From SHZI01 sp964417725 (GTDB taxonomy: Bacteria > Pseudomonadota > Gammaproteobacteria > Steroidobacterales > GCA-2729495), in the NCBI GenBank assembly GCA_964417725.1, contig CAYQIV010000004.1, positions 62,001-126,000 on the forward strand: a DNA stretch of 64,000 nt. Reading direction: 5' to 3'. Position 1 is the stretch's first letter; each line of letters starts with the position of its first letter. This document shows positions 17,956 to 25,596 of this stretch, piece by piece. The notes under the pieces were generated by a model. That model did no database searches. It was given only the letters and a program-made list of their open reading frames with translations, and was not told the origin of the DNA. The position numbers were made by a program, and so were the translations under genes.

Positions 17956-19320
17956 TCAGGCGGTGCCGCCACGCCGCCGCACGGTGCCGATCACCGCGAG
18001 CAGGAAGAGAATGCCACCGATGACGGCCACAAAGCCACCCACCCCCATCACGACCATGCCCACGACCTCGGGCAAGCTGTCCAGCTGTTGTGCGGCTCCC
18101 GCGGTCTTGCGCTGTACCCCGCGGCCCCCCGAGAAGGCCAGTCCGGCAACGTGCATCAGCTGGCCCGTGCCGTAGACCCAGGGCATGACGCGCACGAGCG
18201 TCGGGCTCGGCCGGCCGAAACCGAAGGCGGGCAGGAGGTGCAGGGCAATGCCCATGAAGGCCAATGTGACGGCGACGATACTGCCGTGGTAGTGGGCCGG
18301 GATGATGGTGTTGCTCGCGCCGATGACGAAGCCGAGGATACCGCCGACACCAAACAGAAGGATCGAGAACCACAGCGCGCTGCGCAGGCCACGCAGCGTG
18401 GCGTCGACCGGCGCGGGGCTTGCACGCCAACCCGCCAGCAGACCCAGGCCGATCGGTCCGGCAGCCACGCCGCCACCCGCCGCCATCAGCCAGATGAAGA
18501 ATGTCCGGTGCTGCGGACTGCCGATGTCGTGCGCGATATAGCCCCACAGGGCGAGCAGCGCTGGCAACGCGCCAGCCAGTATCAATGCCGCGACGAGTCG
18601 CGGGCTCAGGGGGATGCGCAGCCCGCTGGCGCTGGCCAGCCACAGCCAGGCGACGAGCATGAGCTGTGTCCAGGCAAACTGTACGATGTGCCCGCCGCCC
18701 CAGAAGAGGATTTCAAAGTAGTGGACGCCTTCGAGCGCCTCGGGCAGCGCGAGCCACGTCCAGCACAATGAACCGACCGCGATCACGACACAGAATGCCG
18801 CACTCTGGCTGCCGAGGTAGAGTGCGGCACTGCCGTTGAAAGCCGTTCCTGCACGCTGCGGAAAGATGAGGGTGCGCAGTGCCGCGAGCAACAGCCCGGT
18901 ACCGAACAGCGCCAGCCCGCCCAGGAAGGCAGTGTTGTGGACCACCGGGATGTAGTTGCTCATCAGTGCGTCGCCGGGCCGGAAGGGCGCCACCGCCATG
19001 GACAAGGCACCGGCGACGGACAGGCCGACGGCGAGCCAGCCCAGGGCCAGCCCCCGGCCGGTCGATGCCAGTGTCCAGAACATGGCTGCAAGCGTGGCAA
19101 ACCACAGCAGGACCGAGAAATCCACATGCACGACCAGCGCCAGCTGGAAGAAGCCCTCGACCGGGAACAGGACCTGCAGGCCGGGTGTGCGCGACAACAG
19201 GATGAGGATGACGAAGAGGCCCGAGATCAGCAGGGCCGTGGCGCCGAAGATCAGCCATGTCGCCGCCAGCCGGCGGCGAAAGTCGTCCGGGACCTCCAGC
19301 TGCCACCCTGCCGGGTTCAT
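17956..19320 (-). CDS. Divergent heme-copper superfamily subunit I, gNOR-like nitric oxide reductase candidate
   Basis: 454 aa with about 12 membrane helices. Heme ligands are seen at His65 and at the His343-Tyr-His345 pair. The metal-site helix has His211 followed by Gln214, with no crosslink tyrosine. Where oxidases have the His-His pair, this protein has Ala-His264-Asp265, so one metal ligand appears to be Asp. Such a site fits the poorly known gNOR branch, which as I recall has Asp in place of one His. It overlaps the next upstream gene by ATGA. It is not a normal O2-reducing oxidase; NO reduction is inferred, and a non-catalytic paralog is possible. Confidence 0.68.
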   Translation of the reverse strand: MNPAGWQLEVPDDFRRRLAATWLIFGATALLISGLFVILILLSRTPGLQVLFPVEGFFQLALVVHVDFSVLLWFATLAAMFWTLASTGRGLALGWLAVGLSVAGALSMAVAPFRPGDALMSNYIPVVHNTAFLGGLALFGTGLLLAALRTLIFPQRAGTAFNGSAALYLGSQSAAFCVVIAVGSLCWTWLALPEALEGVHYFEILFWGGGHIVQFAWTQLMLVAWLWLASASGLRIPLSPRLVAALILAGALPALLALWGYIAHDIGSPQHRTFFIWLMAAGGGVAAGPIGLGLLAGWRASPAPVDATLRGLRSALWFSILLFGVGGILGFVIGASNTIIPAHYHGSIVAVTLAFMGIALHLLPAFGFGRPSPTLVRVMPWVYGTGQLMHVAGLAFSGGRGVQRKTAGAAQQLDSLPEVVGMVVMGVGGFVAVIGGILFLLAVIGTVRRRGGTA

Positions 19321-19823
19321 CCGGCGGTATCGCCCAGTTGTGCCTCGCCGTCACCGACCTTGAGCAGGGCCGAAAAACCCGGTTTGAGATCGAGGCGGAA
19401 GCGCTGCTGCTTGTCGAAGCCCTCGCTGCGTGGGGTGTCGCGCAGGTTGATGTAAAGGTCGTATTCGCCCGCCGGGAGCGGCCAGGCGCGGAACAGGTAG
19501 ACGCGTCCGTCGCCGTGGAGGCCGACCGGCTTCACTTCCTCGCGCAGCAGCACCCGGTCGCCCAGCAACACCTCGACCAGTGCCGGGACGCGACCGCGCT
19601 CGCAGACCTCATAGGCACGCATGTTGGGTGGCAGGTCGGCCCGCTCCGCTTCGCTGAGCGTGCGGCACTCCCCTGCGCGTGCCGTGCGGTGTGCGAGGCT
19701 CAGCTTGAGCTCGCCATGGCCTTCGGGTACCGGCCGCCAGGCCGGCCAGTGAGCGAACAGGCCTACCGGGACGAGGAACAGGGCCCACAGGATCAATTGT
19801 CCGACGAGGCGTAGTGGCGTCAT
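19317..19823 (-). CDS. Membrane-anchored protein of unknown function
   Basis: 168 aa. One hydrophobic segment (residues 5-27) acts as a signal anchor and the rest is a periplasmic beta-rich domain. A repeated look of GEYDLYINLRDTP near residue 125 and LSEAERADLPPNMRAYEVC near residue 55 does not match a family I can name. It sits between the cytochrome b fusion and the gNOR-like subunit, overlapping both by ATGA, which implies a complex or assembly role. Confidence 0.68.
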   Translation of the reverse strand: MTPLRLVGQLILWALFLVPVGLFAHWPAWRPVPEGHGELKLSLAHRTARAGECRTLSEAERADLPPNMRAYEVCERGRVPALVEVLLGDRVLLREEVKPVGLHGDGRVYLFRAWPLPAGEYDLYINLRDTPRSEGFDKQQRFRLDLKPGFSALLKVGDGEAQLGDTAG

Positions 19824-21343
19824 GATTCATCCTGTCGGGCATGAGGCATTGCCGCGAGGTCGGTGCGCAACGCGGCGATATCGCTCGCCAGCGCCCGGTG
19901 CCCGGTCGGCTTGTTGTATGACAGCCGGATGCGTTCCCGCGGCACGCGCTCGCGCAGCATGGGTGGCCGCTCGCGGGCAAAGCGCGCCGTCGTCCAGCGG
20001 TTCCCGTAGCGGAACCAGCAATCGCAGCCTTCGCAGCCGCTGACCACGACGCCATCGAAGCCGCCGTTGCGCAAGGCATAGTCGATCACGGCCGGCGGCG
20101 CCATCCCGGCACAGGGCAGGTCGAGCTGTACCATCCGCGCATCGTTGACCAGATCGGCGCGGGCGGCGTGTTCACACGCCACCAGCAGGATCGCGGGCTG
20201 CTCGCCGGGGGGCGGTGCCTTGAGTTCCCGCGCCATGGCTTCCATGGAGGGGACGGGAATCTCGATGCCGCTTTTCAGGGGTTCCTGGCGACGGAAGGGC
20301 GAAGACGAAGGGCACGAGCCGGTGCAGATGCCGCAGCCCACGCATAGCGAAGGATTGACCTGCGCCTGCAGGTCGAGGTTTCGCCCATCGGTGCGTGGCA
20401 CCATGTCGATGGCACCGTAGGGGCAATCTTCAGCGCAGAAGCCGCAGCCGGTGCAGTCGGGGAGGTGGACCACGGCGACAGCAGGTTTCGGCGCGCGCCA
20501 CAGCCACGGCAGCGCGGCGAGCAGCAGCGTGAAGCCGGTTGCTGCCAGCAGGGCCGTGGTTTCAGAGGTCAAGGTCTGGAACGGGAAGATCGCCAGGTAA
20601 TACCAGTCGAAATCGAGGACCTCCGGTACCCGGTCGAGGTTCGCCGGGGCGTGGCTGGTGGCGGGTACCAGCAGCGACAGGGCCAGGAAGGCTGCAAGGC
20701 AGCTGCCCATCAGCAGGCGCGGCGGATTGATGCGCGGCAGCCGGATACGCAGCAGGTGAAACCACAGCCCCAGCACGAGAACGATCGGCAGGCCGATCAG
20801 GTGGATGAAGGCGATGAGTGTGAAAAAGCGCTCGCTGACGCTGTGATTGTCGAGGAAATTACGGCTCATCGGATCGGTGAAAACCGGTAGCACGTCGAGC
20901 AGGCGCGCGGTGGATACCGCGACATACTGCGCCAGCTCATCCCACACCATCCAGTAGCCCGAGATGCCGAGAGTCATGACGATGAAGATCAGTGGCACGC
21001 CGGTGAACCATGAAAACCAGCGCGGGCCGTGGAAGCGCCGGCGGATGAACTCGCGCAGGAAGTGTGCGGTCATCAGCAGCACGGCGGCGTCCGAGGCATA
21101 GCGGTGCAGGCTGCGCATGATGCCGCCGACATACCGTTGCCCATGGGTGATGCCGTCTACCGACTTCCATGCCCCGGACAGGCTGATGTCGTAGAACACA
21201 AACAGATAAATGCCGGTGACGAGTGCGATCCAGAAACAGTAGACGCACAGTGCGCCCAGCCAGTGGGCGGGGTTGAGATCCGGGCCGAACACGCTGGACG
21301 CGCGGGCCTCCACCCAGGCCAGGGCTTGTGCAAGTGGTCTCAT
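19820..21343 (-). CDS. Cytochrome b-ferredoxin-MvhD-type fusion protein
   Basis: 507 aa in three parts. Residues 1-200 are a four-helix diheme cytochrome b with His80/His94 and His181/His196. The second pair is spaced 15 apart, as in cytochrome b6. Residues 297-345 hold two [4Fe-4S] motifs (CTGCGFCAEDCP and CVGCGICTGSCP). The C-terminal ~130 residues contain CEGCDCWFRYGNRW and an earlier LPCAG, resembling the MvhD iron-sulfur domain of hydrogenase/heterodisulfide systems. It likely moves electrons between quinol and a soluble partner or the NOR-like subunits. The start at ATG 21343 overlaps the SCO gene stop. Confidence 0.85.
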   Translation of the reverse strand: MRPLAQALAWVEARASSVFGPDLNPAHWLGALCVYCFWIALVTGIYLFVFYDISLSGAWKSVDGITHGQRYVGGIMRSLHRYASDAAVLLMTAHFLREFIRRRFHGPRWFSWFTGVPLIFIVMTLGISGYWMVWDELAQYVAVSTARLLDVLPVFTDPMSRNFLDNHSVSERFFTLIAFIHLIGLPIVLVLGLWFHLLRIRLPRINPPRLLMGSCLAAFLALSLLVPATSHAPANLDRVPEVLDFDWYYLAIFPFQTLTSETTALLAATGFTLLLAALPWLWRAPKPAVAVVHLPDCTGCGFCAEDCPYGAIDMVPRTDGRNLDLQAQVNPSLCVGCGICTGSCPSSSPFRRQEPLKSGIEIPVPSMEAMARELKAPPPGEQPAILLVACEHAARADLVNDARMVQLDLPCAGMAPPAVIDYALRNGGFDGVVVSGCEGCDCWFRYGNRWTTARFARERPPMLRERVPRERIRLSYNKPTGHRALASDIAALRTDLAAMPHARQDES

Positions 21344-22152
21344 GTGGCGCGCCTCCGGCGTGCATAACGGATCTCCCGCCATAGCCACAGGCTCATGCCG
21401 CCGATGAACAGCACGCCAACCATGATGCCGATGAACAGAGAGTAGTCGAAGTAGTAGCTGTCGCTGCGCGCGTCGTAGACCGTGCAGAACAGCCGGACCC
21501 GCTTCTGCAGCCGGTCGTAGAGCCCGTCGTCACTGGCTGGGCGGCCGAGAATCAGGTCCTTGAGCGGCTCGACGAGCAGCGGGGTGCTGAACGTCTCGCC
21601 GTAGACCTGCCGGTAGAGCACGCCGTCACCATCGATGATGCTGAGTTGGACAGTGTGATCGAAGCCGCGGGGCGAAGGTACGCTGGTCATGCCGAGCTTC
21701 GCCATGAGCTGCGTCATCGCCGTTGGGTCGTCGCCGCTCAGGAAATGCCACCCGGCGAGGCCAGCAACGGCATGGCGCACGGCGAACGCGCGCATCGCTT
21801 CGGGGGTATCGACCGGGATGTCGAAGCCGATCGTGACGACGGTGAAGCTGTCCTCGCCGAGCGCCCGGCGGGCTTCCTGTACCACGCGAGCGATGTGCCG
21901 GGTGGTGACGCTGCATGAATATGTGCAGGCCGAGAACACCATGCTGACGATCAGCGGCTTGCCGTGAAAGGCCGCAAGCTTCCGCGGCCCGCCGTTGCTG
22001 TCGGTGAACTGCATGTCCGGGATCGGGGTGCCGATGGCCGCCTGACTGAATGCCATCGCCTGGCGCTCGGACTCGGTATCGAAGGCCAGTGCATTGCCGG
22101 CAATGATGATGCCCAGCAGCAGGAGGGTCGTGTGCGCGTGTCGCCCCCGCAC
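21340..22152 (-). CDS. SCO1/SenC-type copper assembly protein with C-terminal membrane anchor
   Basis: 270 aa. An N-terminal signal (LLLLGIIIAG) precedes a thioredoxin-fold SCO domain with the C-x-x-x-C copper site (CTYSC) near residue 75. The usual downstream His is probably in the GFDH segment. A C-terminal membrane helix (SLFIGIMVGVLFIGGMSLWLW) is unusual; most SCO proteins have a single N-terminal anchor. The GTG at 22152 is chosen because upstream the frame runs into the subunit I gene. It probably loads CuA of the adjacent subunit II. Confidence 0.78.
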   Translation of the reverse strand: MRGRHAHTTLLLLGIIIAGNALAFDTESERQAMAFSQAAIGTPIPDMQFTDSNGGPRKLAAFHGKPLIVSMVFSACTYSCSVTTRHIARVVQEARRALGEDSFTVVTIGFDIPVDTPEAMRAFAVRHAVAGLAGWHFLSGDDPTAMTQLMAKLGMTSVPSPRGFDHTVQLSIIDGDGVLYRQVYGETFSTPLLVEPLKDLILGRPASDDGLYDRLQKRVRLFCTVYDARSDSYYFDYSLFIGIMVGVLFIGGMSLWLWREIRYARRRRAT

Positions 22153-22214
22153 CGCCGGACCGGCAGCGCGGGGCGTGCCGGTCCGGTCGGGGGGTGTGTG
22201 GGTTGGGTGATGCC

Positions 22215-23918
22215 TCAGTCGATCTTCCACAACGTCGCCAGGTAGGCGTAGTTGATGTAGTAGTAGACGACGAAGATCAGCATCAGGAACATGGCCAGGG
22301 CGAAGGTGCCCGGTGCCACCAGGCCGCCGATGCCCAGACCGCTGTGTCCAGCCGTGTCCGGCACGGCGCGTGCCAGGATGGGCGGGCGGGTGGTGGCGTA
22401 GGTGGCTGGCACGTCCTTGTGCTTGCCGAAGAGGACGGTGCCGAGCATGAGGAAGACGAACAGGGCACCGCCGACCACCGAGATCAGCGCACTCATGCCG
22501 TTCAGCCCCATCAGGGTATAGGCCATGCCCGGGTAGGCCCATTCGAAGGGCGCGCCGGTGAAGGCCATGTCCCAGTGCCGGCGTGACACGCCCAGTGTGC
22601 CGGCGCCCATCATGAAGAAGCACTGGCCGGCCGTGCCGATGCCGAACAGCCAGGGCTGCCACTGGGCCAGCTTCGGCAGGATCAGCTCACGGCGGAACAG
22701 CACGGGCACCAGCCAGAAGCTCATGGCCATGAAAGCCAGCGTCGTGCCCAGTGCGACCGTGCCGTGGAAGTGACCGGGCACGTAAATCGTGTTGTGGATG
22801 AGGAAGTTGATCTGCTCGACACCCATCACAACGCCGGAAATGCCACCGATGAAGCCGAAGCCGACCAGGGAGAGGAACATCCCCGAAAAGGCGGGGTTGC
22901 CCCACGGGGCCTTGCGCAGCCACTCGAACAGGCCGCGGTTGAGCCCCTTGCTGCGCTGGGCCACCTCGATGGCGCCCGGCACCGTCAGGCCGTGGACGAG
23001 GCTCGCCAGCACCGCGAGGTACATCGCATAGCTGGTGTTGAAGATCTTCCACTCCGTACCCACGCCCGGATCGACCAGCAAGTGGTGTGCCGAGGCCAGG
23101 TTGATGAACATGATGTAGAGCAGGAAGGCACCACGGCTGACCTTCTCGGACATCGGCTTTGCACCGAAGACGATCGCGGCGATGGCGTACCACACCGAGA
23201 CCTGTGCGGCGACGTTGATCTGCTGCGAGGAGTGGCCGAGCGCCCACCAGATCAGGCGGTACATCAACGGGTCGATGTGGCTGATGTAGCCCACCGACCA
23301 GAGGAATGTCGGGATGAGGATGATGGCGCCCGAAGCGATGGTGAATACGGCGATGATGGCTGCCGTGAGCGCACCGAAGGTGACCAGGGGCAGCGAGCCT
23401 TCGTAGGTCTTCTCGGCACGTGCCACCACCAGGTTGGCGAAGAACACGAAGCAGCCGATGAGGGCGCCGACCGCGAAGAGGATCAGGCCGAGATAGAAAT
23501 GAGGCGCTGCGGGCATCGGCACGTAGGAAGTCATCATCACCGATGAACTGCCCTGCAAAATCGACACGGCGGCGATGGCCGCACCGACCAGCATCAGGAC
23601 GAAACCCGACCAGGCCCATCGTGGGGCGGCCATGCGCGAGCGCAGCAGCACCGTCGAGCAGAAATACAGGATGGCCACCTCGAAGTAGATCAGCCACACC
23701 AGCAGCGTGACCACACCATGCCCGGTGAGCGTCTGATAGAAGCGTGAGGCATCGAGGAGCTGCACGGCAGGCCAGCGCGTCAGGGCGACGAGCAGGCCGA
23801 GCAGGCCGCCGACTCCCAGAAAGACGATGGCGGCGACGGCATTGGCCTTGATCAGCGTTTCGGCCGACTTGTGCCAGACGAGCCCCGTCTCGGGGCAGGT
23901 GCGAAATAGCGGTTTCAT
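22215..23918 (-). CDS. eNOR-like heme-copper subunit I
   Basis: 567 aa, 12 or more membrane helices. Low-spin heme ligands are His67 and one of His383/His385, with the other binding the active-site heme. The metal ligands are His229 and the pair His278-His279. At the position of the crosslink tyrosine of oxidases there is Gln: the motif reads GHSSQQ (Gln232, Gln233) instead of HPxVY. No Tyr means it cannot be a standard O2 reductase, and the Gln matches what I recall of the eNOR class of NO reductases. It follows the CuA subunit by 24 bases. NO reduction is inferred. Confidence 0.75.
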   Translation of the reverse strand: MKPLFRTCPETGLVWHKSAETLIKANAVAAIVFLGVGGLLGLLVALTRWPAVQLLDASRFYQTLTGHGVVTLLVWLIYFEVAILYFCSTVLLRSRMAAPRWAWSGFVLMLVGAAIAAVSILQGSSSVMMTSYVPMPAAPHFYLGLILFAVGALIGCFVFFANLVVARAEKTYEGSLPLVTFGALTAAIIAVFTIASGAIILIPTFLWSVGYISHIDPLMYRLIWWALGHSSQQINVAAQVSVWYAIAAIVFGAKPMSEKVSRGAFLLYIMFINLASAHHLLVDPGVGTEWKIFNTSYAMYLAVLASLVHGLTVPGAIEVAQRSKGLNRGLFEWLRKAPWGNPAFSGMFLSLVGFGFIGGISGVVMGVEQINFLIHNTIYVPGHFHGTVALGTTLAFMAMSFWLVPVLFRRELILPKLAQWQPWLFGIGTAGQCFFMMGAGTLGVSRRHWDMAFTGAPFEWAYPGMAYTLMGLNGMSALISVVGGALFVFLMLGTVLFGKHKDVPATYATTRPPILARAVPDTAGHSGLGIGGLVAPGTFALAMFLMLIFVVYYYINYAYLATLWKID

Positions 23919-23942
23919 CGTTCCAGTTCCCCCAGAACCCTG

Positions 23943-24485
23943 TTAATCGATCACGTAGAGCTTGCTGAGCATGGTGTGGTGCATGATTCCGCAGTACTCA
24001 TTGCACACCAGCGCGTATTCACCCGATTCGGTCGGCGTGATCGTCAGCACCATGTCGTATCCCGGTACGACCTGGATGTTGACGTTGATCGGCTGCAGGG
24101 AGAATCCGTGCTGCCAGTCGGCCGAGGAGACGTGCAGGCGGTAGGTTTCGCCTTTCTTGAGCTCCAGCACCGGATACCACTGCCAGAGCCGTGCCAGCAG
24201 ATAGACGTCACTTCCGGCGGGTGGGCGGACCACCGGGATCTGCATGTTCGATTCCTGCCGGACCGTGTACTCGGCGACCATCGCCTCGACCTTGGCGACA
24301 TGGCTTTCCGGCGTGATGCGGTAGGCTTCTCCGGAGTAGTTCTGTTCGCCATAGACATGCCAGTAAGGCATCCAGAAGAACATGATCAGGCACCACGCCA
24401 GGGCGATGATGATCCAGATCGTTTCTACCCGGTCGATGGGTTGTTTCCACCAGACCTTCTCGGCCGGGGGCAGCAGTGCACTCAT
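23943..24485 (-). CDS. Heme-copper oxidase-type subunit II with intact CuA site
   Basis: 180 aa. One membrane helix (residues 22-40), then a cupredoxin domain. The binuclear CuA ligands are all visible: His126, Cys161, Glu163, Cys165, His169 and Met172. This takes electrons from a cytochrome c or other periplasmic donor and passes them to subunit I. The short single-helix build resembles B-type oxidases and eNOR subunit II. It lies 22 bases after the small subunit gene and directly before the eNOR-like subunit I. Confidence 0.88.
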   Translation of the reverse strand: MSALLPPAEKVWWKQPIDRVETIWIIIALAWCLIMFFWMPYWHVYGEQNYSGEAYRITPESHVAKVEAMVAEYTVRQESNMQIPVVRPPAGSDVYLLARLWQWYPVLELKKGETYRLHVSSADWQHGFSLQPINVNIQVVPGYDMVLTITPTESGEYALVCNEYCGIMHHTMLSKLYVID

Positions 24486-24507
24486 GGTGGCTCCTCCGCG
24501 AAGCGCG

Positions 24508-24687
24508 TTACTTGCCGAGGGGGATGGTGACGATCTCCATCACCCCCCAGATGATGTAGAAGACGGTCGGGATCACGACGCCGAGGAACAGCAGCAGGAA
24601 GGGGTTGTCGAGGATTTTCTGCATGGCCGGGGTCTGTTCCGGCTCGTCGTTCTTGGGGTCGTGCTGGGCTTGGTCGTGGTTACTCAT
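24508..24687 (-). CDS. Small single-helix membrane subunit, first gene of the NOR-like operon
   Basis: 59 aa: a polar, acidic N-terminus (residues 1-28) and one membrane helix (about 30-50, PFLLLFLGVVIPTVFYIIW). This resembles the small subunit IIa of B-type oxidases. The ATG at 24687 is chosen because the upstream part of the open frame is arginine-rich and outside the family pattern. It leads the operon that contains subunit II, the eNOR-like subunit and the later genes. Confidence 0.78.
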   Translation of the reverse strand: MSNHDQAQHDPKNDEPEQTPAMQKILDNPFLLLFLGVVIPTVFYIIWGVMEIVTIPLGK

Positions 24688-24765
24688 GCGTTGCCTCCCT
24701 GTGGCTCGGCGGGCACTGCCGCGCGGACATGCCGGCGCCGGTGCGAACATTAGCGGACTGGCAGA

Positions 24766-24796
24766 TTTATAACAGGCGTATTTTCCACATCTTTAA
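24766..24796 (-). promoter_or_regulatory. Possible promoter of the NOR-like operon
   Basis: In the unusually AT-rich gap before the operon, reading the minus strand, TTAAAG (24796-24791) is followed after 19 bases by TATAAA (24771-24766). The ATG of the first gene is about 80 bases downstream. The spacing is longer than ideal. No palindromic FNR/DNR box (TTGAT-N4-ATCAA) was seen. Low confidence. Confidence 0.3.
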
Positions 24797-24980
24797 GGGG
24801 CTGCGTAACCACCGGGCTGCTGTGTATCATGGCCCCGCAGCCGACGGTCGGCAGCGCGCTCCTTGCCCGGTGGTTTCCGGGGCCGGGAAACGGCTCCGCC
24901 CGGGCCCGCGCTGGGCGGACGGGCCACGCCCTGTCTGATGGTCCCCGGATAGTTCCCCAATGCGCCATTATCCCACCGAA

Positions 24981-25592
24981 ATGAAGCGTAACGCCATGGC
25001 CCTGACGGCTGCGGTCCTGCTGGCCGGATGCATGCCGGGACCGGCACCGGAGGACCCGGACCGATTCCTGGCCCTTGGCGAGATGGGACAGCCTCTGGCC
25101 GATGGGGAAGGGCCACCCCATTGCATCCTTGATCGCCATACCGAACTGGTCTGGGCCGTGCCCCGGGCGGGCAGCGACCTGCTTGACCCTGCGCACACCT
25201 ACACCTGGTTCAATCCTGTGCGCGAGGCCAATGCCGGCGATACAGGCCTGCGCGGCGGCGGCCGCTGCCCGCTAACGCGCTGCGACACCGAGGCGCTGGT
25301 CGAGACCGTCAACGCCCGCGGCCTGTGCGGCTGGCAGGATTGGCGCCTGCCCGGTCACGAGGAGGTCATCGTCCTCGGCAAGCACCACGGTGGCCACCCG
25401 ATCGGCCTGCACCCGAAACTTTTCCCGGATGCCCGGCCCGGGGAAGTCTGGACGGCGACGACATTCCGCCTGCATGCGCCAGGTGCCTGGGCCTTCGACC
25501 CGCAGAGTGGCCTCGACCGCGTCGATGAAAAGACCGCGGCCAAGCCGGTGCGTCTGGTGCGCGGCACCATGGTCCTGCCCAAGCGCCGGTAG
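24981..25592 (+). CDS. DUF1566 (Lcl-type) lipoprotein
   Basis: 203 aa. A lipoprotein signal (MKRNAMALTAAVLLAGC) is followed by a DUF1566 domain: the WF..N motif of YTWFNPVR, GWQDWRLPGHEE near residue 120, and a final LVRG strand. DUF1566 proteins are surface or periplasmic lectin-like modules. Four cysteines suggest disulfides. It is transcribed divergently from the NOR operon and just before ctaA, so it may be in the ctaA transcript. ATG 24960 is an alternative start. Confidence 0.75.
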   Translation: MKRNAMALTAAVLLAGCMPGPAPEDPDRFLALGEMGQPLADGEGPPHCILDRHTELVWAVPRAGSDLLDPAHTYTWFNPVREANAGDTGLRGGGRCPLTRCDTEALVETVNARGLCGWQDWRLPGHEEVIVLGKHHGGHPIGLHPKLFPDARPGEVWTATTFRLHAPGAWAFDPQSGLDRVDEKTAAKPVRLVRGTMVLPKRR

Positions 25593-25596
25593 GCCG

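Noticed and set aside
21340..22662. 440-codon reading of the SCO gene
   Set aside because: The upstream 170 codons overlap the eNOR-like gene in another frame and look like shadow sequence; the signal peptide begins near 22152.
17956..23918. Two ordinary cytochrome c oxidases
   Set aside because: Both subunits I lack the crosslink tyrosine, and one has Asp in the metal His pair. A normal O2 reductase role is unlikely.
24688..24960. FNR/DNR box upstream of the NOR-like operon
   Set aside because: No TTGAT-N4-ATCAA-like palindrome was found by eye in this gap.
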